Source: Limnoglobus roseus (GTDB taxonomy: Bacteria > Planctomycetota > Planctomycetia > Gemmatales > Gemmataceae). Taken from it: a DNA stretch of 64,000 bases. The stretch covers positions 7,640,163 through 7,704,162 of the forward strand of contig NZ_CP042425.1 of the NCBI RefSeq assembly GCF_008254045.1. Direction: 5' to 3'. Both the position numbers and the translations under genes were made by a program. This document shows positions 18,206 through 26,308 of the stretch, one piece after another; position 1 is the stretch's first letter; every line of letters starts with the position of its first letter. The notes under the pieces were generated by a model. That model was not told where the DNA came from, made no database searches, and saw nothing but the letters and a program-made list of their open reading frames with translations.

Positions 18206-18964
18206 ATGACCGAACAAGACACCTTGAATCCCACCGCCGAACTCGACGCGATGCGCCAGCAACTGCTGCAAGCCCAACGGCTGAGCAGCGTCGGCGAACT
18301 CGCGTCCAGCGTGGCCCACGAGTTCAACAACATCCTGACCACAATCCTGAATTACGCCAAGATGGGCATGCGGAGTACCGACCCGGCCGCCCAGACGCAG
18401 GCGTTCGACCGCATCCTCCGTGGCGGCCAGCGGGCGGCGACCATCGTCAACAGCATGCTCGGCTTCGCCCGCAACAACGTCGCCCAGCGGGAGACGACCG
18501 ACCTGGTGAAGTTGGTGGAAGAGGTCCTCGTGCTGACCGACAAGGACCTGGGAAAGCACCGCGTTCACGTCGAGAAGCGGTTCCACGGCCGACCGATGGC
18601 GATGGCAGCGGCTGGGCAAATTGAGCAAATCCTGGTCAACCTCGTCATCAACGCCCGCCAGTCGATGCCGAACGGCGGCCGGTTGCGGATCGAAGTCCGC
18701 GAACTGCCCGACGGCGAAATGTCCGAGATCAAACTCTCCGACACCGGCGTCGGCATCCCGCCCGAGAACCTGCGGCTGATCTTCGAGCCGTTTTTCACGA
18801 CCAAGCAGCCGGACGAGTACGGCCGTGGCGGCACAGGGTTGGGATTAAGCGTCTGCCGGCAGATCATCGAACAACACCACGGCCGCATCCGCGTCGAGAG
18901 CGTGGTCGGCAAGGGATCGACCTTCACGATCAAGCTACCGAAGAAGCGCGTCGAGGAGATTTGA
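18206..18964 (+). CDS. Cytoplasmic histidine kinase without sensor domain
   Basis: 252 aa. After a short helix the H-box reads SSVAHEFNNILT with the phospho-accepting His38. The HATPase domain shows the N-box NLVINARQSMPNGG, the G1 box DTGVGIP, the F-box FEPFFTTKQ and the G2 box GTGLGLSV. There is no transmembrane segment, PAS, GAF or receiver domain, so the input must come from a partner protein. The H-box resembles the NtrB-like HPK4 class. No response regulator gene is adjacent; the two histidine phosphatases nearby are possible antagonists. A TTTCATGAAA palindrome lies ~70 bp upstream. Confidence 0.88.
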   Translation: MTEQDTLNPTAELDAMRQQLLQAQRLSSVGELASSVAHEFNNILTTILNYAKMGMRSTDPAAQTQAFDRILRGGQRAATIVNSMLGFARNNVAQRETTDLVKLVEEVLVLTDKDLGKHRVHVEKRFHGRPMAMAAAGQIEQILVNLVINARQSMPNGGRLRIEVRELPDGEMSEIKLSDTGVGIPPENLRLIFEPFFTTKQPDEYGRGGTGLGLSVCRQIIEQHHGRIRVESVVGKGSTFTIKLPKKRVEEI

Positions 18965-18991
18965 CCAACCGACCGACTTTCCGCACAACCG

Positions 18992-19068
18992 ACGGCGAGC
19001 GGCCCGGCGTAAGCGGGCCGTGTCTGCGTGGGACAGACACGGCCCGCTTACGCCGGGCCGCTCGCCGT
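18992..19068. repeat. Dispersed palindrome, copy B
   Basis: Perfect 35-bp arms (18992-19026 and 19034-19068) around a 7-nt loop. Each arm contains the small hairpin GGCCCG-GCGTAAG-CGGGCC. It lies between the convergent genes for the histidine kinase and holB. It shares its core with copies A and C and its outline with D. Confidence 0.92.
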
Positions 19069-19083
19069 TGATTCGGCACGCCC

Positions 19084-20097
19084 TCACGCCACACTACGGC
19101 TGATCTTCTCGACCACCAACTCGGCCAGCAGGGGCAATTGCACGCGGCGGTCGATCCAGTAGTCGGCCTCCACACATTTTTCCAGAAGCTCGACGAGCCC
19201 GTCGACGCCCACCTTGTCGGCGAAGCGTTGCAATTTTTCCGCCTCCATCGGTTCCAGGCCGTCGCCGCCTCCACCGTGCGCGAGGCGCATTGCCTGCGAC
19301 AACAAGTCTGCAAGCAGTCGCAGCACGACTGACGCCCGTGCCCGTTGGGCGGGCGATTCCTTCCCCGCACTCTCGACGAACTCCGACCATTTCTCGACGA
19401 GCGGGGCCGACGCGATTCGCGGCGAACCGAGGGCTTGCAGCAATGTCGCGCGGAAGTCCCAGACGGCGTCATCGCTGAGGGCCAACGCCTGCCCCGCACT
19501 CCCGCCCGCGAGGCGGACCAGGCGGTCCGCCTTCGCCCGGTCGGTGATCTCATTCTCGGCCAGGATTTTCGTTATCGCCTCTGCCCCGAGCGGCGAAAAC
19601 GGCACAATTTGACACCGCGAGCGGATAGTCGGCAGTTGCGCGTCCGCGGATGTGGACAGGATGACGATGGTCGTGCCGGGATATGGTTCTTCGAGGTTCT
19701 TCAAAAATTTGTTGGCCGACTGTTCGTTAATGTCGTCGCCGTCTTCGAGGAGGCATATTTTCCGCGTCCCACGAGTCGGCGTCAGTTGCAGGAACTTGCA
19801 GACCTCGGCGATCACGTCAACGGTGTACTCGTTTTTGTCCTCCAGCTTACGCGAAACATGAACGTCGGGGTGCGTCTCGGCCGTCACGAGTGCACAGGAC
19901 GAGCAGTGGTCGCAAGCCGTCAGCGGAGTTAGCGGTGATTCGCAGAGCAGAGCCTTCGCCAGTTCCAGCGCGAAAAGGCGCTTGCCGACGCCGGACGGGC
20001 CGGTGAAAAGGTAGGCGTGTCCGAGACGGCCGCGGGCGAACGCAGCCTGAAATTGTCGGCGAATCGCGTCGTGGCCGTGAATCCGTTCCCACGCCAT
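19084..20097 (-). CDS. holB: DNA polymerase III subunit delta'
   Basis: 337 aa from the ATG at 20097 (MAWERIHGHDAIRRQFQAAF), with GGAGG nine bases upstream. An alternative ATG at 20106 overlaps the tmk stop but leaves no space for the binding site. The P-loop GPSGVGKR is at 33-40. Zinc-binding cysteines at 52, 62, 65 and 68 are spaced as in clamp-loader subunits. EDGDDINEQSANKFLKNLEE is the typical sensor region, followed by the AAA+ lid. Delta' is part of the clamp loader that puts the sliding clamp on DNA. tmk-holB adjacency is common in bacteria. Confidence 0.9.
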   Translation of the reverse strand: MAWERIHGHDAIRRQFQAAFARGRLGHAYLFTGPSGVGKRLFALELAKALLCESPLTPLTACDHCSSCALVTAETHPDVHVSRKLEDKNEYTVDVIAEVCKFLQLTPTRGTRKICLLEDGDDINEQSANKFLKNLEEPYPGTTIVILSTSADAQLPTIRSRCQIVPFSPLGAEAITKILAENEITDRAKADRLVRLAGGSAGQALALSDDAVWDFRATLLQALGSPRIASAPLVEKWSEFVESAGKESPAQRARASVVLRLLADLLSQAMRLAHGGGGDGLEPMEAEKLQRFADKVGVDGLVELLEKCVEADYWIDRRVQLPLLAELVVEKISRSVA

Positions 20098-20102
20098 GCC
20101 GA

Positions 20103-20747
20103 TCATCCTCCCGGCAACAAGTAGCCCTTCGCGAGCAACAATCGTTCGACCGACTTCCGCACGGCCGCGTGAACCGTGTCCGGGTCCGGCATCACGTCGA
20201 TAATCTCGATGGCCGTCGGGTTCGCCCGCGATTCCACCAGGAATCCTTCCCGCACTTTGTCGTCGAAGGCAGAACCGCGGCTCTCCATGCGGTCCGAGGG
20301 ACGACCGCGGCGCTGGCGGGCGACGTCCGGCGGGAGGTCGAACACCAGGGTCAAGTCGGGCGTTACGCCGAAGGTCGAGAAGCGGCCCACGGTCCACAAC
20401 TCGGCCGGGTCCAGCCCGCCGGCGTGCCCCTGGTAAACGACGTTCGCGAGCAGGTAGCGGTCGGAGAGCACCACGTCGCCGCGGGCCAGGGCCGGTTGAA
20501 TCACGCTCGACACCAACTCCGCCCGGCTGGCCATGAACAGCAGCGCCTCGGTGCGGGCGTTCATCGAGTTCGCCCGGCCGTGCAGGAGGATTTCGCGGAG
20601 CTTCGCCCCCAACTCGGTGCCGCCGGGGTCCACACAGGTCGTCACCGGAACGTGCTGGTCCCGCAACCAGTCGGCGAGGCGACGCACTTGCGTGGACTTG
20701 CCGGTTCCGTCGAGGCCGTCGAGGGCGATGAACGTCGGATCGGGCAT
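20103..20747 (-). CDS. tmk: Thymidylate kinase
   Basis: 214 aa. The P-loop ALDGLDGTGKSTQ sits at the N-terminus, with the DR(Y/H) motif in LSDRYLLANVVYQG and a lid-like segment RRGRPSDRMESRG. It phosphorylates dTMP to dTDP for DNA synthesis. Start and upstream stop overlap in TGATG with the lipoyl-fold gene, and the stop is 5 nt from the holB start, so the genes are probably cotranscribed and coupled. Confidence 0.93.
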   Translation of the reverse strand: MPDPTFIALDGLDGTGKSTQVRRLADWLRDQHVPVTTCVDPGGTELGAKLREILLHGRANSMNARTEALLFMASRAELVSSVIQPALARGDVVLSDRYLLANVVYQGHAGGLDPAELWTVGRFSTFGVTPDLTLVFDLPPDVARQRRGRPSDRMESRGSAFDDKVREGFLVESRANPTAIEIIDVMPDPDTVHAAVRKSVERLLLAKGYLLPGG

Positions 20748-20992
20748 CAGGGGTCCGCGGGGGGTTCGATCAGGCCGAGCGATTGGCCGGAATGAACAAC
20801 GTCCCCCGGCAGGGCGAGTCGTTCGCGGAGGACGCCGTCGGCGGGGGCGGCCACGTCGATGGTCAGGCCGGGAATGAGAATCTCGGCGACGCGGTCGCCG
20901 GCAGTCACCGCTTCACCTGGCCGCACGTACCAGAGGCTAAAACGGCCGACTTCAACCCCGAGCTCCGGCAGCAGGATCGGCACCGGCGTCAA
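20747..20992 (-). CDS. Stand-alone lipoyl/biotinyl-fold protein lacking the modified lysine
   Basis: 81 aa from the TTG at 20992, whose TTGA overlaps the lipA stop; the GTG at 20983 would give 78 aa. The domain matches a lipoyl or biotinyl carrier fold: LLPELGVEVGRFSLWYV, RPGEAVTAGDRVAEI, then APADGVLRERLALPGD and GQSLGLIE. At the hairpin tip, where carriers have DKA or MKM, it reads PGL, and the entire protein contains no lysine. It therefore cannot be lipoylated or biotinylated in the normal way. It is placed between lipA and tmk. The role is unknown: a structural relic, a decoy or a partner of LipA are all possible. Confidence 0.8.
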   Translation of the reverse strand: MTPVPILLPELGVEVGRFSLWYVRPGEAVTAGDRVAEILIPGLTIDVAAPADGVLRERLALPGDVVHSGQSLGLIEPPADP

Positions 20993-21879
20993 TGCGGCAC
21001 CATCTCGTCGGCGTGGTAACTCGACCGTACGAACGGCCCGGCCACCACCTGTTGGAAGCCGAGCAGTCGCGCGCGGGCGGCGAGTTCGTCGAACTCGGCC
21101 GGCGGCACGAATCGCGCCACCGGGATGTGCTTGAGCGTCGGGGCGAGGTACTGGCCGAGCGTGAGCACGTCGCACCGCACCGCCCGCAGGTCGGCCAGCA
21201 CGTCGAAGAGCTCGTCGATCGTCTCGCCGAGGCCGAGCATGAGGCCGGCCTTCGTCACCATGTTCGGAGCCTGTTGCTTGATCTGTTCCAGCAGGTCGAG
21301 GCTGCGGCGGTATTCGGCCCGGCCGCGGACCCGCTTGTAGAGCCGCGGCACCGTTTCCATGTTGTGGTTGAATACGTCGGGCCGGGATTCGATTACGCGA
21401 GTAATGGCCGCCCGGTCGCCGAGGAAGTCCGGCGTGAGGACTTCGACCGCGGCCCCGGTTCGCTCGCGCACGGCCGTCACGCACTGGAAGAAGTGCTCGG
21501 CCCCGCCGTCGGGAAGATCATCCCGCGTCACGGACGTAATCACAACGTGCTTCAAGCCCAGCCGCACCGACGCTTCCGCGACACGGGCCGGTTCGTCGCC
21601 TTCCACTTCCACCGTTTCGCCGCGGGGCACGGAGCAAAAGCCGCACGGCCGGGTGCAGACGTTGCCGAGGATCATGAACGTCGCGGTGCGACGCGAGTAG
21701 CACTCCGGCCGGTTGGGACAGCGGGCGTTCTCGCAGACGGTTTCGAGTTTCAGGTCGCGGAGCAGCGACTCGGTGTAGAAGTTCTCGTTCCCGACGGGCA
21801 ACGGCCGCTTCAGCCACGACGGCAGGCGGCGGCCGGGACTCGACTTCTCGGGGCGGTCAACGACTGGCAGCGTTCGCAT
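20989..21879 (-). CDS. lipA: Lipoyl synthase
   Basis: 296 aa from the ATG at 21879; the longer frame from 21948 only adds residues that overlap lipB more deeply. Both iron-sulphur motifs are intact: CENARCPNRPEC (auxiliary cluster) and CTRPCGFC (radical-SAM cluster). RSSYHAD at the C-terminus includes the conserved RSSY serine that ligates the auxiliary cluster. It inserts two sulphurs into protein-bound octanoyl groups. The start lies inside the end of the lipB-like gene (23-bp overlap) and the stop overlaps the lipoyl-fold gene, so all three appear translationally linked. Confidence 0.95.
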   Translation of the reverse strand: MRTLPVVDRPEKSSPGRRLPSWLKRPLPVGNENFYTESLLRDLKLETVCENARCPNRPECYSRRTATFMILGNVCTRPCGFCSVPRGETVEVEGDEPARVAEASVRLGLKHVVITSVTRDDLPDGGAEHFFQCVTAVRERTGAAVEVLTPDFLGDRAAITRVIESRPDVFNHNMETVPRLYKRVRGRAEYRRSLDLLEQIKQQAPNMVTKAGLMLGLGETIDELFDVLADLRAVRCDVLTLGQYLAPTLKHIPVARFVPPAEFDELAARARLLGFQQVVAGPFVRSSYHADEMVPH

Positions 21880-22588
21880 GAAAGATCGTGTGTGTGTGGA
21901 AAACGGACTGACGGGTGAAGCCGAACCGCCGGGCGATGGCGTCGGCAAGGTCTAACCGGACGGCGGCCGGCCGGATGCGGAGCGGCGATTCGCGTTCGAG
22001 GGAGGTCATCGGCCGCGGTTCGCCGTCGCACGCGACGGCTTCGAACAACTCCAGATCGGGGCAGACGTTCACCACCAGTCCGAAGCCCGTTACGCCGGAC
22101 CGGATTGCCAGCCCCGCGTGGGCCACGCGGCGGTCGCCGATTCGCAGGCCGGGGCGTTCGGCATCGACCGTTGGTTCCAGTTTATGTTGGCGGAGGGCGT
22201 CGGCCGCACTTTCCAGCAGAACGTCGCGATACTGGGCGGGAGTCATCTGCAAGCCGGCGAGCGGCAGGATCGGGTACGCACACACTTGCCCCGGCAAATG
22301 GAGCATCACACCGCCGCCGCGGGCGACCCAGCGGACACGCCACTCCTGGGCGGCGAGTTGTTCCGGCGTCGGCCGGATGTGCAGGCGGCTGCCCTCGCGG
22401 CCGATGGTGATTTCCGGCGGGTGGTCGCAGATGACCAGCGACGCCAACTGCGGGTCGCCGCTGATTTCGTAGACAAGCCGCCGCTGGAACGCGAGGAACG
22501 AGTCGAACGGCAGCGTACCGAGCAGATACACGCGCAGGGCGGCACCCGGCGGTGCAAAGTCATTCAGAGATCGTTCCGGTCCCGGCAC
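21857..22588 (-). CDS. LipB-family octanoyltransferase homologue lacking catalytic residues
   Basis: 243 aa from a GTG at 22588. The LipB/LplA fold is recognisable: ICDHPPEITIGREGS, RGGGVMLHLPGQ at 90-101, and RVAHAGLAIRSGVTGFG at 154-170. Compared with the E. coli LipB segment KICSLGLRIRRGCSFHG, the catalytic Lys is Arg154, the catalytic Cys is Val166, and the following His is Phe169. Only the histidine of 'HxPGQ' (His97) remains. The octanoyl-transfer mechanism known for LipB should not work. It may have another chemistry, may be a binding protein, or the real transferase may lie elsewhere. It is the first gene of the lipB-like/lipA/lipoyl/tmk/holB run. Confidence 0.82.
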   Translation of the reverse strand: MPGPERSLNDFAPPGAALRVYLLGTLPFDSFLAFQRRLVYEISGDPQLASLVICDHPPEITIGREGSRLHIRPTPEQLAAQEWRVRWVARGGGVMLHLPGQVCAYPILPLAGLQMTPAQYRDVLLESAADALRQHKLEPTVDAERPGLRIGDRRVAHAGLAIRSGVTGFGLVVNVCPDLELFEAVACDGEPRPMTSLERESPLRIRPAAVRLDLADAIARRFGFTRQSVFHTHTIFHANAASR

Positions 22589-22675
22589 GCGGCGCCTCGG
22601 GCGTCAGACGATGGTCGAGAGAAATCGTATTTTACCATCCGGCCGCGGATTCACCCAGATGAACTGGCCGGCGGA

Positions 22676-24385
22676 GTGCCCACTTTGAATCTCTCCCGTC
22701 CGCTGACCCATCCGTTGGTGCTGGCCCTGCTGCTCACCCTCGCGAACGCCGTGAAGCCGGCCGTGATCGACGACACGGCTTACCTGCTATTCGCCCGCCA
22801 CCTTTCGCAGCACCCGCTCGACCCTTACGGCTTCGATTTGTTCTGGTACCTCGAACCGTTACCGGCCATGATGATTATCCTGCCGCCCGTCGTGCCGTAC
22901 TGGCTGGCGGCCGGGGTGACACTGTTCGGCGAAAACCTCCTTCTACTCAAGTTCTGGCTCTTTCCGTTCGCGGCCATCCTCGCTTACGCCGCCCGATTCC
23001 TGGTCCGTCGGTTCGTCCGGCAGGAATTGCCCCTCGCCACGGCGCTGCTGGTCCTCGGCCCCGGCGTCCTGCCGTACTTCAACTTCATGCTCGACGTGCC
23101 GGCGATCGCGTTCCAACTCGCGGCCGTCGCGCTGTGCGTTCGTGGGACCGACCGGGATCGCAACCGTTGGGCACTCGTCCTGGCCGGCGTCTGCCTCGCC
23201 CTTGCACTCCAGACGAAGTACTCGGTGCTCGGCCTGCCAGCCGTGCTGCTCGCGGTCGCCTTCCTTCGGCGGGCCAGCGTCGCGGGGTTGGTGCCGGTCG
23301 GCGTCGGGTTGGCGCTCTTCGCCGGCTGGGAGTTCTACCTCATCAGTCAGTACGGGCAGTCGCACTTCCTCTACCACCTGACCCGGAAGGGCGGCGAGTC
23401 GGGCGGGGTGATCGGCTTCATCAGCCAGAAAACGCCGCTGATCCTGCCGCTGTTCGCCTACCTGGGGGCGACCGCCGGGTGGGTCGGCGTATTCGGGTTG
23501 GCACGAGTCGTGTCGCCGCGCGTTCTGCGGGCGGTCGTGGCATTGCTGGTCGTTCTCGCACTGGTCATCGCCTTTGTACCGGGGCGGTGGACGCTGATTT
23601 CTTCGAAGCCGCCGTCCCAGGACCCGACGGGGCTGGCCGACATCTACTTCCGCGCCGTCGGGGGGCTGGCGTTCGTCGTTGGCGTTCGCTTCGCCGCCAT
23701 CACGGCGTTCCGGTCGTGGGGCGTCGTACTTCGCCGGTCGTGGGAATCGCGCTTTCTCCTCGCGTGGTTCCTGCTGGAATTGGGGGCGTACTTCGCCGTC
23801 ACGCCCTTCCCGGCGGGCCGGCGGGTACTCGGCGTGACGGCGGTGCTGACGCTGATCGCCCTGCGTCTTGGAACGCGGTTGGCCCGAATCGAACCCCGGA
23901 TGAAGGCGGCATCGTGGGTGTTGGCGCTCGGCCTTCTGTCGGGAGTCGCGGTGGCGGCCATCGACACGTGGGACGCGCTACCGGAGCGAGAACTGCCACG
24001 GCGGGCGGCGGATGTGACGCGCGAACGCGGCTGGACGGGAACGGGGTACTTCGTCGGGCACTGGGGCTATCAATACTACGCCGAGCAGGCTGGGATGCGG
24101 ATTCTCGTGCCGGGACGAACGGTGTTGCAGCCGGGGGACTGGCTCGTGCTGCCGGTGAACCCCGACGGCCGCGACTTCTACCGCCCGAACGGGGCCGATA
24201 TCATCTTGAACCCAAACGCGGTGGAACCGGCGGTGACGCTCGTTTGGGACGACATCGTTGCGGCCCAGACGATCCCGAACCTGTACGCCGGGCGGACGCC
24301 AATCCTCGGCATCACCCACCCGCGGCTGGCGGTGACAGTCTACCGTGTCACCGCCATGTGGACGCCGTTGCCCGTGCCGGAGTGA
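22676..24385 (+). CDS. Multi-span membrane glycosyltransferase (GT39/ArnT-like)
   Basis: About 569 aa with a GTG start at 22676; a TTG at 22685 is an alternative with GGAG seven bases ahead. Upstream in-frame codons to 22118 would lie antisense to the lipB-like gene and are rejected. A short N-terminal helix is followed by VIDDTAYLLFARHLSQHPLD, a luminal Asp-Asp loop typical of GT-C enzymes that use polyprenyl-phosphate sugars. Some ten hydrophobic segments follow, then a ~110-aa soluble C-terminal domain. It probably transfers a sugar to lipid or protein outside the membrane; the acceptor is unknown. It is convergent with the HEAT/propeller gene (1 bp apart). Confidence 0.72.
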   Translation: MPTLNLSRPLTHPLVLALLLTLANAVKPAVIDDTAYLLFARHLSQHPLDPYGFDLFWYLEPLPAMMIILPPVVPYWLAAGVTLFGENLLLLKFWLFPFAAILAYAARFLVRRFVRQELPLATALLVLGPGVLPYFNFMLDVPAIAFQLAAVALCVRGTDRDRNRWALVLAGVCLALALQTKYSVLGLPAVLLAVAFLRRASVAGLVPVGVGLALFAGWEFYLISQYGQSHFLYHLTRKGGESGGVIGFISQKTPLILPLFAYLGATAGWVGVFGLARVVSPRVLRAVVALLVVLALVIAFVPGRWTLISSKPPSQDPTGLADIYFRAVGGLAFVVGVRFAAITAFRSWGVVLRRSWESRFLLAWFLLELGAYFAVTPFPAGRRVLGVTAVLTLIALRLGTRLARIEPRMKAASWVLALGLLSGVAVAAIDTWDALPERELPRRAADVTRERGWTGTGYFVGHWGYQYYAEQAGMRILVPGRTVLQPGDWLVLPVNPDGRDFYRPNGADIILNPNAVEPAVTLVWDDIVAAQTIPNLYAGRTPILGITHPRLAVTVYRVTAMWTPLPVPE

Positions 24386-24386
24386 T

Positions 24387-26156
24387 TCAACGGCGGATCG
24401 CGCGAACCGGCACGCGGGCGTCGGTCGGGATGTGCTTCCACACCACTTCCCCCTTCGTCGTGACTTCCGAGATCGTGTTGTTCCCCTGCTCGACGATCAG
24501 CGTGTTGCCGTTGGGCAGCCGCTCGGCCGACGACGGGTTGCTGGCCGAGTGCGTCCACACCGGCTCTTTCTTCCCCGTCTTCAGATCGTACTCGGCGACC
24601 CGCTGCTGTTCGACCACCAACACCCGTTCGTCGGGCAGCGCGTGGACGCGGGCCTGATAATAGTTCAAGGTCGTGGTGGTAATCGGCGTGCCGACTTCTT
24701 TCCACTTGTCGTCGAGCTTGAAGACGCGGCCCTGGTTGCGGTTCTGGTCGCGGGCGAGAACCACGATCGGGCCGTTGCCGAGCTTCTGAACGCCGACGAG
24801 GTCGAAGTTCTGCGACGTGTACTTCTTGTTGGTTTCCTTCCAATCCTTGTCGTACTCGACGATGTTCCGCTGGAAGGCGACGAGCGTTGAGCCGTCGGGC
24901 AACCGCTGGAAGCCGAACGGCTGGCCGTAGTTGTTCGACTGAAACACGTTGACCTGATTGCCGGACGTGTCGCGTTCCATGATGCGCTGGTAGTTCTGCT
25001 CCATCACGAGGATGTTGCCGTTCGGCAGCGGTTGCACGTCGGCCGGGCAGTAGACGCCGCCGAACCGCCACTTCCGCTGAAGGTCCGGGCCGAGTTCGCT
25101 GACGATGCCGTTGCCATACCCCTGCTGGTCGGCCGACAGCAGAAGCAGACAGCCGGTCGTCGTCGGCTTGTAAACGAACTTCGACAGGTCGCGGACGGGC
25201 TTGGCGGTGTCCCACCACCTCTTCCACTCGTCGCGGGCCTTTTCGGTGTCCGACTTGGCCGGCCCCATTTTCGCTTTCGGCGCGACCGGCCCGGCGAGCT
25301 GCACGAGGAAGTCTTCGATCTGCCACAGGCGGCCGCGGGAGGCGTCGGGCAGCAGGTCGATCATGTGCGTAATCGAATCGGCGTCGTGGAGTTTGGTCGC
25401 GAGGGTGTAGGTCGCCTCGAACTTCGTCTCCGGGTCGCTCTCCGTCGCCAGGATCGCCTTGACGGCCTTCGACGCTTCCGCCGCGAGGGCCGGCGTGTCG
25501 GCCGTGCCGTTCAGCAGGGCCGACACCGCCGCGCTGCGCCGCAGGGCGGTCTTGTCCGCGAGGGCCGACAGGATCACGGGTTCGATCTTGCCGTCGCGGA
25601 CGACGAGGTGTTCCAGCGCGAGGCGGATGTCGTGTTCGACGACTTTCGTGTCGCTCATCGGCAGGAAGCCGATCAGAGCCGCGGCGGCGTCGGGTGCCTT
25701 CGCGTTAGCCAGTGCCCGCGCCGCGGCCGACGCGACGACGGCGTGCGGAATCTTCTCGATCCGCTTGAGCGTCTCGCCGGCCCGGTAAGCGATCTCCGGG
25801 TCGGGGTTCACCTGCGAGGCGGTGCGGAGGATGCCAATGGCCCCCGGCCCGAACTTCTCCAACTCGCCGCTCGCAACCACACGCTTCTCGAAGTTCTCGT
25901 CGCCGAGGCGGTCAATGACGGCTTGTAGTTTCGCCAGCTCCGTGTCGCTGAGCGTGCGCTGCTTGAAGTACTTCACCAACCCGGCCGTGTCGTCGGCCTT
26001 AAGGCTCATCGAATCCAGGGACTTCTTATCGTCGGGCGTTTCCGCCACCTTCTTGGCACCCACGCGGATCGCGACTTGGGCCACGGGTTGGGCGAGCAGG
26101 ACTGTGACCGTGCCGACGAACAGGGCGAGCGAGAGGGCGGACCGAAGGCCGGGCAT
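24387..26156 (-). CDS. Exported HEAT-repeat plus beta-propeller protein
   Basis: 589 aa with a signal peptide (MPGLRSALSLALFVGTVTVL). Residues ~60-270 hold HEAT-like helical repeats, for example DENFEKRVVASGELEKFG, DPEIAYRAGETLKRI and RRSAAVSALLNGT. From ~330 to the end are repeated strands of the form 'L.NGN.LV.E...' (QPLPNGNILVMEQNYQRIME, RLPNGNTLIVEQGNN) as in PQQ-like or arylsulfotransferase-like propellers. No catalytic residues are apparent. It is probably a periplasmic binding or scaffold protein; such fusions are frequent in planctomycetes. It is divergent from the lipoprotein gene. Confidence 0.75.
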   Translation of the reverse strand: MPGLRSALSLALFVGTVTVLLAQPVAQVAIRVGAKKVAETPDDKKSLDSMSLKADDTAGLVKYFKQRTLSDTELAKLQAVIDRLGDENFEKRVVASGELEKFGPGAIGILRTASQVNPDPEIAYRAGETLKRIEKIPHAVVASAAARALANAKAPDAAAALIGFLPMSDTKVVEHDIRLALEHLVVRDGKIEPVILSALADKTALRRSAAVSALLNGTADTPALAAEASKAVKAILATESDPETKFEATYTLATKLHDADSITHMIDLLPDASRGRLWQIEDFLVQLAGPVAPKAKMGPAKSDTEKARDEWKRWWDTAKPVRDLSKFVYKPTTTGCLLLLSADQQGYGNGIVSELGPDLQRKWRFGGVYCPADVQPLPNGNILVMEQNYQRIMERDTSGNQVNVFQSNNYGQPFGFQRLPDGSTLVAFQRNIVEYDKDWKETNKKYTSQNFDLVGVQKLGNGPIVVLARDQNRNQGRVFKLDDKWKEVGTPITTTTLNYYQARVHALPDERVLVVEQQRVAEYDLKTGKKEPVWTHSASNPSSAERLPNGNTLIVEQGNNTISEVTTKGEVVWKHIPTDARVPVRAIRR

Positions 26157-26308
26157 GGGGAAGCTCCGCGCAGTTCTTGAAGGGCTGGTCTACCTAGTCT
26201 ATGCGGTTTCCCGGCCCGGTGAAACGGGGTTGTTACATCTCGGCCGAGGTTGACAAATCCGCCGACGGATGCCATACGGCCGGGATTCGTGCGAGGTGGG
26301 GGGATCGT

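Noticed and set aside
22118..22675. N-terminal extension of the glycosyltransferase frame
   Set aside because: It runs antisense through the lipB-like gene, has Arg/Gln-rich non-membrane composition and no ribosome site; the membrane protein starts near 22676.
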